Shown here piece by piece: positions 1 through 5,325 of a stretch of 11,205 bases of DNA. Position numbers and translations under genes: made by a program. Under the pieces are notes generated by a model. That model saw only the letters and a program-made list of their open reading frames with translations, made no database searches and was not told the DNA's origin. The DNA is from Candidatus Gottesmanbacteria bacterium. Its GTDB lineage: Bacteria; Patescibacteriota; Microgenomatia; UBA10105; UBA927. Within the stretch, counting starts at the first letter, position 1; the number at the start of each line of letters is the position of its first letter. The stretch covers positions 1 through 11,205 of the forward strand of contig JACQHE010000051.1 in NCBI GenBank assembly GCA_016199185.1, given 5' to 3'.

Positions 1-41
1 CCGTTAGGCCGGAACGCTACCTTTTTAACAACACAGCGTGG

Positions 42-92
42 AGTGGCGGCAATTCATTTTTCCCCTTTGACCCCTTTTTTCTTGCCGCCACT
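42..92. repeat. Perfect 11-bp inverted repeat with 29-nt pyrimidine-rich loop
   Basis: AGTGGCGGCAA (42-52) is the exact reverse complement of TTGCCGCCACT (82-92). On the + strand the loop between them is almost all pyrimidine and contains CCCCTTT twice. A T-run follows at 98-102. This could be a terminator for a + strand gene ending left of the window, but the loop is long and the T-run starts 6 nt after the stem, so I do not call it one. The rest of 1-158 holds no convincing gene; a frame open from base 1 to a TGA near 112 gives a peptide of non-protein-like composition. Confidence 0.6.
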
Positions 93-111
93 TTCGGTTT
101 TTAGGTTTTGT

Positions 112-120
112 TGATATTAT
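112..120 (+). promoter_or_regulatory. Possible extended -10 promoter element
   Basis: TGATATTAT fits an extended -10 box (TG, one base, then TATTAT at 115-120). No good -35 is visible at the usual spacing, which an extended -10 does not strictly need. Transcription would start near 127, at a 7-bp hairpin (GAGCATA 127-133 with TATGCTC 140-146), and run into the tandem repeats, the first GIY-YIG gene and the tRNA cluster. The same TGATAT core is seen upstream of the MFS gene. This rests on sequence match alone. Confidence 0.3.
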
Positions 121-158
121 AAGTTCGAGCATAGTCATATATGCTCACCTCTCACTAC

Positions 159-221
159 GTTCGAGGTAAACTGTTCGAGGTAAACTGTTCGAGGTAAACT
201 GTTCGAGGTAAACTGTTTGAG
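159..221 (+). repeat. Tandem array of a 14-bp unit (four full copies plus a diverged partial)
   Basis: The unit GTTCGAGGTAAACT occurs at 159-172, 173-186, 187-200 and 201-214 without a mismatch. A fifth, partial copy GTTTGAG follows at 215-221. Each unit holds GAGGT, a good Shine-Dalgarno match. Because 14 is not a multiple of 3, each copy shifts the reading frame. In the partial copy a C-to-T change turns TTC into TTG (217-219), a possible start codon 7 nt after the GAGGT of copy four. The unit resembles the AGGATAAAACTGTCGG stretch at 1183-1198, so it may come from the same dispersed repeat family. Confidence 0.9.
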
Positions 222-225
222 CTCT

Positions 226-498
226 ATGGCATGGTTTGTTTACATTCTTGAATGTGGGGACAAGTCATTTTACGTTGGGTTGACGACCAGTCTAGAGAGA
301 AGAGTAACTCAGCACCAACATGGTGTATTTAATAATTTTACGAAGAGCAGGCGTCCCGTTAAACTTGTTTATTGGGAAGAGTTTCAAGACAAGCATCTAG
401 CGGCATTACGAGAGAAACAAGTAAAAGATTATCGACGGGAGAAAAAGCAAATTTTGATCACAAAGCTTGCTTCGAGCGAAAGCGAGAAGCCGAGGTAG
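226..498 (+). CDS. Small stand-alone GIY-YIG nuclease-domain protein (first copy)
   Basis: A 90-aa protein that is essentially one GIY-YIG domain, the fold of UvrC N-termini, some homing nucleases and the UPF0213/YhbQ group. VYI (residues 5-7) and YVG (16-18) are the two signature strands, RR at 25-26 supplies the conserved Arg, and Glu63 in LREKQVK is the expected metal-binding residue. A basic helix (YRREKK) follows. DNA cleavage is inferred from the family; the target is unknown. ATG 226 is preferred because homologs usually begin just before the xVYIL strand. TTG 217 (three more residues) has the better ribosome binding site, GAGGT at 205-209 in the tandem repeat. The stop codon TAG (496-498) lies inside tRNA-Phe, so the last three codons and stop overlap that tRNA by 10 nt. 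It resembles the gene at 868 only in motif positions and length, so the two are diverged relatives. Confidence 0.85.
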   Translation: MAWFVYILECGDKSFYVGLTTSLERRVTQHQHGVFNNFTKSRRPVKLVYWEEFQDKHLAALREKQVKDYRREKKQILITKLASSESEKPR

Positions 499-564
499 CC
501 AAGGCAGTCACGGCGCCTGTCTGAAAAACAGGATATCTAGGTGCAACTCCTAGTCTCGGCACCA
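489..564 (+). tRNA. tRNA-Phe (anticodon GAA)
   Basis: Acceptor arm GCCGAGG (489-495) pairs with TCTCGGC (554-560), with one G-T pair. The anticodon stem CCTGT/ACAGG carries loop CTGAAAA, giving anticodon GAA. The T stem CTAGG/CCTAG encloses TGCAACT. The discriminator is A561 and CCA (562-564) is encoded. The D stem is only three pairs (GCC/GGC) with an 11-nt loop, and the T loop has G where T is usual at position 55. Bases U8-A9-G10 form the stop codon of the upstream GIY-YIG gene. Confidence 0.9.
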
Positions 565-567
565 GAA

Positions 568-638
568 GCGGGTGTAGCTCAATGGTAGAGCGCAACATTG
601 CCAATGTTGATACGAGGGTCCGATTCCCTTCACTCGCT
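568..638 (+). tRNA. tRNA-Gly (anticodon GCC)
   Basis: Acceptor arm GCGGGTG (568-574) pairs with CACTCGC (631-637), with one G-T pair. The D stem is GCTC/GAGC. The anticodon stem CAACA/TGTTG carries loop TTGCCAA, giving GCC. The T stem is GAGGG/CCCTT. The discriminator is T638, as usual for bacterial glycine tRNAs. CCA is not encoded (CAAAA follows). It starts 3 nt after the CCA of tRNA-Phe, so the two must be cut from a common precursor. Confidence 0.95.
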
Positions 639-657
639 CAAAATTATAGGATATTAT

Positions 658-729
658 TGCCGGGTCGTTCAATGGTAGGACATCGCCCTTTGGAGGCGAG
701 TATTCTAGGTTCGAATCCTAGCCCGGCAG
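658..729 (+). tRNA. tRNA-Gln (anticodon UUG)
   Basis: Acceptor arm TGCCGGG (658-664) pairs perfectly with CCCGGCA (722-728). The D stem is GTTC/GGAC (667-670 on the 5' side). The anticodon stem TCGCC/GGCGA carries loop CTTTGGA, giving UUG. The T arm is CTAGG-TTCGAAT-CCTAG. The U1-A72 end pair and discriminator G729 are classic glutamine identity features. CCA is not encoded (CAG follows). A palindromic repeat arm begins only 2 nt downstream, at 732. Confidence 0.93.
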
Positions 730-731
730 CA

Positions 732-846
732 GTTCGACTTCGCTCGTAAAACTCGCTTCGCTCACGGCTATAGCCTTGGGATGAATGAGAGGATCAATCT
801 CGGAACTATGGTCGAACGTCCTGAGCGATGGTGAGCGAAGTCGAAC
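732..846. repeat. Palindromic repeat element bounded by perfect 14-bp inverted repeats
   Basis: GTTCGACTTCGCTC (732-745) is the exact reverse complement of GAGCGAAGTCGAAC (833-846). A further pair lies inside: CTTCGCTCAC (756-765) against GTGAGCGAAG (831-840). The core TTCGACTTCGCTCA at 832-845 on the - strand is identical to 2680-2693 on the + strand and has two mismatches to 1169-1182. The element fills the gap between tRNA-Gln and the second GIY-YIG gene. Just past its right end, GTCGAAGGAT (851-860) provides that gene's ribosome binding site. No ORF inside it is convincing. Confidence 0.85.
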
Positions 847-867
847 CAGAGTCGAAGGATTTCCTAT

Positions 868-1140
868 ATGTCCTATATTGTCTATATTCTCCGCACATCT
901 TCAAACACGTTATACATAGGTCAGACAAACAACGTAGGGAAAAGACTTGACGAGCATAAAAGCAAGAAGGGCAAGTCGGCAAAATATATTCGCTATTTCT
1001 CGTCTTTTGATTTAGCCTATAAAGAATCGTACTCGACTCGAATTGAGGCAATGCGTAGAGAAAAACAACTAAAAGGTTGGACTAGATCGAAAAAAGAAGC
1101 GTTAATTTCAGAAAACTTAGAACTACTCAAAAAGTTATAA
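868..1140 (+). CDS. Small stand-alone GIY-YIG nuclease-domain protein (second copy)
   Basis: A 90-aa protein that is one GIY-YIG domain of the UPF0213/YhbQ kind. VYI is at residues 5-7, YIG at 16-18, the conserved Arg at 26 in GKRL, and the catalytic-type Glu65 in RREKQLKG, followed by the WTRSKKEALI helix typical of the group. All key residues are intact. ATG 868 is preceded by GAAGGAT (854-860) at good spacing, a clear Shine-Dalgarno site that sits in repeat-like sequence (GTCGAAGG). Nuclease activity is inferred from the family; the substrate is unknown. It is flanked on both sides by the TTCGACTTCGCTCA repeat family: the inverted-repeat element on the left and a diverged copy at 1169 on the right. 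It shares length and motif spacing with the gene at 226 but differs at most other positions, so they are not a recent duplication. Confidence 0.88.
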   Translation: MSYIVYILRTSSNTLYIGQTNNVGKRLDEHKSKKGKSAKYIRYFSSFDLAYKESYSTRIEAMRREKQLKGWTRSKKEALISENLELLKKL

Positions 1141-1147
1141 TCTCTCT

Positions 1148-1225
1148 ACCCGCCGCGCCTCCGAATTCTTCGATTTCACTCAGGATAAAACTGTCGGCTC
1201 GAACAATCCCGATGAAATCGGGATT
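1148..1225. repeat. Left repeat block of the MFS cassette, with a 9-bp hairpin
   Basis: ACCCGCCGCGCC (1148-1159) is the reverse complement of GGCGCGGCGGGT (2727-2738) beyond the MFS gene. ACTCAGGATAAA (1178-1189) recurs in direct orientation at 2711-2722. TTCGATTTCACTCA (1169-1182) is a diverged copy of the dispersed repeat core. AATCCCGAT (1205-1213) and ATCGGGATT (1217-1225) form a perfect 9-bp hairpin with a GAA loop; neither strand has a T-run after it, so it is not called a terminator. Confidence 0.75.
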
Positions 1226-1294
1226 AAAAGAAAAACGCAAAAATTTTAAAGAGCTTTTAAACTATTTTTTGTTTATGTGTACCTAAATAATGTT

Positions 1295-1322
1295 TTTTCA
1301 CTCTTTTCAAAACTGATATACT
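1295..1322 (+). promoter_or_regulatory. Promoter of the MFS gene (extended -10, leaderless layout)
   Basis: TGATATACT (1314-1322) is an extended -10 element with TATACT at 1317-1322. TTTTCA (1295-1300) is a fair -35 at 16-bp spacing. The expected transcription start, about 7 nt past the -10, falls at or within a base or two of the GTG start codon at 1329. The flanking DNA (1226-1328) is very AT-rich and also holds the near-palindrome TTTTAAAGAGCTTTTAAA (1244-1261), which could be an operator, though nothing else supports that. Confidence 0.5.
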
Positions 1323-1328
1323 TAAATA

Positions 1329-2498
1329 GTGAATCTACATAAAAACGTAAAACTGTTAATACTGTTTGAATTTTTGGTTGAATTCAGGCTTTATGCTGCA
1401 ATTCTGGTAATCTATTTTGCCCATGTAACCGGATCATATGCTTTAGCAATGAGCGTACTGTCTATCGTTATGATTTCAGCAGCGCTCTTTGAAATTCCAA
1501 CAGGAGTATTTTCCGATATGATAGGTAGGAAAAACACCATAGTCTTGGGCTCATTGGCGAGTGTTCTGTTTGTATTATTCTATGCAATTGGTAATTCCTA
1601 TTGGTTTCTAATTATTGGAGCTATCTTTGAAGGATTATCAAGAGCCTTATGGAGTGGTAATAATGATGCGCTCATGTATGACAGCCTTTTAGATAAAAAT
1701 ATGGAAGAGGAGTTTAGCCAGTATTCGGGAAAATCTTCATCAGCCGGTCAGGCAGCTTTAGCAATATGTGCTGTTCTTGGAGGTATAATCGCTACCTTTT
1801 CGTTAGGTTTGGCTATGTGGCTAACATTGATACCTCAAATAATTGCCCTTGGTGTAAGTCTATTTATTTCTGAGCCTAGAGTGCATTCTAAAAAATCAGG
1901 AGATGTCTATTCTCATCTAGCTGAATCCTTTAATCAATTTAAAGAGAATTACAAACTACGGCTTATTAGCTTTGCCTCAATTATGAGATTTGCATTTGGG
2001 GAAACTGCGTTTCAATTTAAACCTGTTTTCATTAACACCCTTTGGCCACTTTGGGCTGTAGGGTTAGCTCACTCACTAAGTTTCATTGGAGGTTCAATCA
2101 GCTTTTATCTAAGTGGACCAATTATTAAAAAGTTTAATGCCCTAAAGGTGTTAGTGGGGGAAATTATAATCAATAGAGTTTTTAACACAATTGCTTTGGT
2201 GTTTCCTACTGTAGCATCACCGGCTTTAATGTCGTTAACGTCACTAACCTTTGGGGCTGGACAAGTGGCGAACAATACTTTAATGCAAAATGAATTTACT
2301 AATGAACAAAGGGCAACACTTGGATCGATAAATTCTTTGGCTGCAAGTGTAGCATTTGCAGCAGTAGCCTTTTTAATCGGATTGTTCGCTGATGAAATAG
2401 GACCAATTAAAGTGTTGTTGATAATTCAAATTATATTACTGTTTCCTCTCTGGATTTATTGGAAAATTTTTAATCATAATAAAACAAATGTCATATAA
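1329..2498 (+). CDS. Major facilitator superfamily transporter (probable efflux pump)
   Basis: A 389-aa polytopic membrane protein with about 12 hydrophobic segments. MFS motif A is clear after TM2: Gly59, Asp63, Gly66, Arg67 and Lys68 in TGVFSDMIGRK. A related FADEIG turn follows the TM near residues 340-352. The two halves are joined by a polar stretch at about 183-210 (SEPRVHSKKSGDVYSHLAES). The layout suits a proton-driven drug or metabolite exporter; the substrate cannot be read from sequence. The start is forced: an in-frame TAA at 1323-1325 leaves GTG 1329 as the only usual start that keeps TM1 complete, and no Shine-Dalgarno site fits, so translation is probably leaderless. Base composition is strikingly AT-rich compared with the - strand operon, and the gene is framed by copies of one repeat family. 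Both points suggest horizontal acquisition. No regulator gene adjoins it. Confidence 0.9.
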   Translation: MNLHKNVKLLILFEFLVEFRLYAAILVIYFAHVTGSYALAMSVLSIVMISAALFEIPTGVFSDMIGRKNTIVLGSLASVLFVLFYAIGNSYWFLIIGAIFEGLSRALWSGNNDALMYDSLLDKNMEEEFSQYSGKSSSAGQAALAICAVLGGIIATFSLGLAMWLTLIPQIIALGVSLFISEPRVHSKKSGDVYSHLAESFNQFKENYKLRLISFASIMRFAFGETAFQFKPVFINTLWPLWAVGLAHSLSFIGGSISFYLSGPIIKKFNALKVLVGEIIINRVFNTIALVFPTVASPALMSLTSLTFGAGQVANNTLMQNEFTNEQRATLGSINSLAASVAFAAVAFLIGLFADEIGPIKVLLIIQIILLFPLWIYWKIFNHNKTNVI

Positions 2499-2548
2499 TT
2501 TGAAATTTTTAGCTATTAATAGGGAGTAAAAAATTTCCACGCACGGGT

Positions 2549-2648
2549 GGGCGGGGCAAGGAAAACTATAAATTCTTTCCTTACTCGCCCGAAGGGCGAG
2601 AAAATCGCGCGCGGCAAGTCAAACTTGCCAGCCACGTTTGACTGTGGC
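2549..2648. repeat. Cluster of three to four adjacent hairpins after the MFS gene
   Basis: An imperfect long hairpin pairs GGGC (2549-2552) and AAGGAAA (2558-2564) with TTTCCTT (2576-2582) and GCCC (2587-2590). An alternative is the perfect 7-bp hairpin CTCGCCC-GAA-GGGCGAG (2584-2600). GGCAAG (2613-2618) pairs with CTTGCC (2624-2629), and GCCAC (2631-2635) with GTGGC (2644-2648). The last two loops are complementary, and GTCAAAC (2618-2624) can also pair with GTTTGAC (2636-2642). None ends in a good T-run. The gap 2499-2755 otherwise holds no credible gene. Confidence 0.6.
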
Positions 2649-2663
2649 GCAAAAAATAGCCCT

Positions 2664-2738
2664 TCGATGGTTCGACTACTTCGACTTCGCTCAGCACAGG
2701 TACGCTCACCACTCAGGATAAACTTCGGCGCGGCGGGT
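2664..2738. repeat. Right repeat block of the MFS cassette (TTCGACTTCGCTCA family)
   Basis: The core TTCGACTTCGCTCA at 2680-2693 is identical to the - strand at 832-845. ACTCAGGATAAA (2711-2722) repeats 1178-1189 directly, and GGCGCGGCGGGT (2727-2738) inverts 1148-1159. The block lies between the 3' ends of two convergent units, the MFS gene (+) and the solute-binding protein gene (-). Read on the - strand, it is followed by ATTTTTTG (2651-2658, complement), so it might help terminate the operon, but no clean GC-rich stem precedes that T-run. Confidence 0.7.
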
Positions 2739-2755
2739 GGACTCCTCTACATCAG

Positions 2756-4096
2756 CTATTTTCTCCTCGTCACGGTGTAGGTTGTGGGGTAGTAGAGGAA
2801 GGCGGCGGGGACGTCCTCCACCAGGCGTTTGGTAAAGTCCGCATATATTTTCTTGCGTTTTTCAATATCAAGTTCTTTTCGGCCGTCTTCCAGAAGCTTA
2901 TCGATTTTAGCATTCACGTACCCCGTCAGGTTGGTTGACGATTGGGTTGAGTGCCAGAGGGGATACTGGTCCGGATCCGGCGGAATCGGTTGAGCGGACA
3001 GGAGTACCTGAAACGGACCAAGCTCGTTGACCACCTGGACGGCCGTGGGAACGCCGAGATTGGTCCAGGAGGTGGCGATTTTTTGCGCAACGTCGACAAA
3101 CTGTGAGAACGTCGTGATGGTAAGATTAGCCGACTGGGAAGCGATTCTGGCCCCGGATAACAGCCGTTTTACCTGCGAGGGATTGTAGTCATACCTTTTT
3201 ATATCGTCGGCGTATGCCCAGGAAAACTTGGCTATCGGCGAATACGCACGTTCATATCCCAAATCGGGTACGGCGAAGGCAAGCGCTTGACGAACGCCTT
3301 TTTCAGAAAGCAGCGACTCTTTTGTGTTGAAGTATAGCGCCACGACGCGGTCGTATCGGGGGCTTGCAGAAACAGACGCTGAGGTTTTGGAGCCGAATAT
3401 GCCCGGAGATGTCAGGTCTGTAAGAACGTCTACGTCTCCCAGTTGGAAAGCCGTTATCGCGCCGTTTTCCGTCCGATAAAACCGGTATTCCCGATTTGGT
3501 GCTTTTTTTTCCGTCACGGGCTCCAGTCGAAGGTACTGCACAGATTCACCTTTGAGCCGTACGTTGGCAACCCTATAGGGACCAAATCCTCTGAGTCCCG
3601 TTTGCAGGATGGGTTTGGTGACCAGTGTGAGAAACGGAGCGAAAGGTTCTTTCAGTGTTGCGCGGATAGCATACGGCCCGGTGACGGTAAACGTCACGTC
3701 GCGGATATTATAGTTGATGTCGTTTGCCTGTACGGGCCTGCCGCTATGCCAGGTGGCATTCTCGCGGATGGTAAACGCATAGGTCCGTCCGCTGTCGGTA
3801 GCCTCCCATTTGGTCGCAAGCTCTGGTTGGGGCACCCCGTCCGGATCGAGTTTGGTCAGACCGGCGCCGAGAAGCCGCTGAATATCAAGCGGCAGGGATG
3901 CCGGTCCGACCTCTCCTACCATGCCGATCCGTATGGTCGGCTCAAAAATCTGATGGGCGATGCGAGGGAGTACGCCGCGAAATGCCACCATGCCCACAAG
4001 CCCGACCAAAAATCCCAGTGCCAACGGAAACGTGTATTTTCGCGTGAGTTCTCGCGTCACCAGAATGAGGAATCTGCTTCTTCGAAAAAGAGCCAT
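2756..4096 (-). CDS. Membrane-anchored family-5 extracellular solute-binding protein (peptide/nickel type)
   Basis: A 446-aa protein of the SBP_bac_5 family, the binding component of oligopeptide/dipeptide/nickel ABC importers. Basic residues precede one TM helix (about 22-40) that should hold it on the outer face of the membrane; there is no lipobox Cys. The family core shows as ATKWEATDSGRTYAFTIREN (94-113) with WHSGRP and the ANDINY element (about 124-129), the YFNTKE...VRQALAFA element (255-275), and the C-terminal KIDKLLEDGRKELDIEKRKK region. It is shorter than typical members: the segment after ANDINY is compressed and the chain stops at YTVTRRK where others usually continue. No permease or ATPase gene is next to it, so partners and substrate are unknown. 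It is the last gene of the run, 6 bp after secG, with no clear ribosome binding site, which suggests coupling. Confidence 0.85.
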   Translation of the reverse strand: MALFRRSRFLILVTRELTRKYTFPLALGFLVGLVGMVAFRGVLPRIAHQIFEPTIRIGMVGEVGPASLPLDIQRLLGAGLTKLDPDGVPQPELATKWEATDSGRTYAFTIRENATWHSGRPVQANDINYNIRDVTFTVTGPYAIRATLKEPFAPFLTLVTKPILQTGLRGFGPYRVANVRLKGESVQYLRLEPVTEKKAPNREYRFYRTENGAITAFQLGDVDVLTDLTSPGIFGSKTSASVSASPRYDRVVALYFNTKESLLSEKGVRQALAFAVPDLGYERAYSPIAKFSWAYADDIKRYDYNPSQVKRLLSGARIASQSANLTITTFSQFVDVAQKIATSWTNLGVPTAVQVVNELGPFQVLLSAQPIPPDPDQYPLWHSTQSSTNLTGYVNAKIDKLLEDGRKELDIEKRKKIYADFTKRLVEDVPAAFLYYPTTYTVTRRK

Positions 4097-4102
4097 ACCG
4101 TA

Positions 4103-4318
4103 TCATCGTATCAAAAATGTCGTGACCGAGGTGATAAGAAAGAGAACTGCTATGATGATGGTGCCGATAAAGACGACGCGCTCGGCGCCGCGTTTGGTGC
4201 GGTACGTTTCTCCCCCGCCGAAGGCGCTTCCTAAGCCCCCCTGGCTGGATTGGAGGAGGATGAGGCTGATAAGGCCGACGGAAACGAGGAGGTGGATGAT
4301 AAGAATGATGGACTTCAT
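4103..4318 (-). CDS. secG: SecG, protein translocase subunit
   Basis: A 71-aa protein with two TM helices (about 3-22 and 49-69) joined by the loop GGLGSAFGGG...YRTKRGAERV, the hallmark of bacterial SecG. SecG is the non-essential third subunit of the SecYEG channel and promotes SecA-driven export across the plasma membrane. Its length matches the family. ATG 4318-4316 overlaps the TGA (4317-4315) of the upstream yvcK-like gene as ATGA, and no Shine-Dalgarno site is visible, so reinitiation after the upstream gene is the likely route of translation. It stands directly before an exported solute-binding protein and after a cell-envelope-linked gene, so the end of this operon is export- and envelope-oriented. 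Confidence 0.95.
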   Translation of the reverse strand: MKSIILIIHLLVSVGLISLILLQSSQGGLGSAFGGGETYRTKRGAERVVFIGTIIIAVLFLITSVTTFLIR

Positions 4319-5325
4319 GATGATGAGCGTAGCATGTGCATGAGTGCGTTGGCAAGTTTCCCGTTGTCGTGACGGATGAGGCTTCGCACTAGCGCATCGC
4401 TTTTGGATTTCGTGACGAGCCGATCACTGACAAGATCGGTCCTTACAACCCGGTACGGTTTCCCGTTGGTTATATCGTCTGCAACGGGCACTTCGTGTGA
4501 TTTGGCGTACACGGCAAGCGCGCGTTTTGGGATGGTGCCGGTATTGACGAGCACGGCATTGATGCGTTTATCTATGTATCCCTCAAGGGCACGCAGATGG
4601 TCAGCGGCACTATATTGGTACGTCTGGCCGTATTTGGTCATGAGGTTTAAAACGTACACGATCGTGGCTTTCGTGCTGGCAAGCGCGTCCGGTATACCCT
4701 CGACGAGCAGGTTCGGGATAAGGCTTGTGTAGAGGTCTCCGGGCCCCAGGACGACCAGATCCGCCTGCTTGATCGCATCGATTGCCTCCGGTGAGGCCTT
4801 CGCTTTGGGCGTGAGAAACACGTCGGTGATTTTGAGCGTTCCGTCGTGTTCCGGCTCGTCTATGAGGTGCTCCTCGGCTACGACGTGGCCGTCTTCATAG
4901 CGCGCGGAAAGGTTGGTGTCGGTGTAGGAAACCGGTATGACTTTTCCTTTGATGCGAAGCACCTTCCTCGTTTGACGAATAGCCTCGGCCTGTGAGCCTA
5001 AAATTTCGGCGAGCGCGGCCATGAAGAGATTGCCAAACGTCATGCCGGCTATCCCCCGGCCTTTTTCAAACCGGTACATGAAAAGGCTTCGCATGAGGCC
5101 AAGGCCGCCGTTTTCGTCGGCAAGTGCCACAAAGCACTGCCGGATGTCGCTCGTCGGCAACAAGCCAAACTCATCACGAATCCGTTTGTTGCTGCCACCG
5201 CTATCTGCCATCGTGACGATAGCGGTAAGATCCACGGGGTGCTCTTTGAGACCCTTAAGCGCCACGAAGGTGCCGGTGCCGCCACCGACGACGACGACTT
5301 TTGGTAATGGAAGTTTACTATTCAT
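4315..5325 (-). CDS. yvcK: YvcK/CofD-like protein (gluconeogenesis factor family)
   Basis: A 336-aa protein with the YvcK/CofD-like signatures: VVVGGGTGT (11-19), the TMADSGGSNKRIRDEFGLLP stretch (38-57) followed by SDIRQC, MTFGNL (95-100), and VVLGPGDLYTSLIPNLLVEG (191-210) followed by NLMTKYGQT (227-235). In Bacillus, YvcK binds UDP-sugars and is needed for normal growth and cell shape on gluconeogenic carbon sources; a comparable link to wall precursor metabolism is inferred here. CofD itself is a transferase in F420 synthesis, but the residues seen match the YvcK branch better. The frame is open to 5421, but ATG 5325 gives the standard start two strands before the glycine-rich loop; GGGAG stands just before it, closer than ideal. 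The start overlaps the end of the upstream gene by 8 bp, and the end overlaps secG by 4 bp. Confidence 0.92.
   Translation of the reverse strand: MNSKLPLPKVVVVGGGTGTFVALKGLKEHPVDLTAIVTMADSGGSNKRIRDEFGLLPTSDIRQCFVALADENGGLGLMRSLFMYRFEKGRGIAGMTFGNLFMAALAEILGSQAEAIRQTRKVLRIKGKVIPVSYTDTNLSARYEDGHVVAEEHLIDEPEHDGTLKITDVFLTPKAKASPEAIDAIKQADLVVLGPGDLYTSLIPNLLVEGIPDALASTKATIVYVLNLMTKYGQTYQYSAADHLRALEGYIDKRINAVLVNTGTIPKRALAVYAKSHEVPVADDITNGKPYRVVRTDLVSDRLVTKSKSDALVRSLIRHDNGKLANALMHMLRSSS

Noticed and set aside
159..221. CRISPR array
   Set aside because: The 14-bp units are directly adjacent with no spacers, and no cas gene is present.
806..1051. An 81-codon - strand frame opposite the second GIY-YIG gene
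   Set aside because: The + strand protein has an intact domain and a good ribosome binding site; the opposite frame is composed of repeat and antisense sequence.
226..1140. Homing endonucleases inside introns or inteins
   Set aside because: The GIY-YIG genes are free-standing, no host gene is split, and the tRNA genes are intact without introns.
1205..1225. Rho-independent terminator after the second GIY-YIG gene
   Set aside because: The 9-bp hairpin is perfect, but AAAAG follows it on the + strand and no T-run follows on the - strand.
1244..1261. TTTTAAAGAGCTTTTAAA as a repressor operator for the MFS gene
   Set aside because: It lies in a very AT-rich stretch where such near-palindromes arise by chance, and no regulator gene is nearby.
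2549..2648. Integron attC site
   Set aside because: There is no integrase and no recognisable attC core sites; the structures are separate short hairpins.
2547..2780. A 77-codon + strand frame after the MFS gene
   Set aside because: It runs through hairpins and the dispersed repeat block and overlaps the end of the solute-binding protein gene; its translation resembles no protein.
3443..4234. A 263-codon + strand frame opposite the solute-binding protein and secG genes
   Set aside because: It is antisense to two well-supported genes, is rich in Arg/Cys/His as mirror frames often are, and shows no domain.
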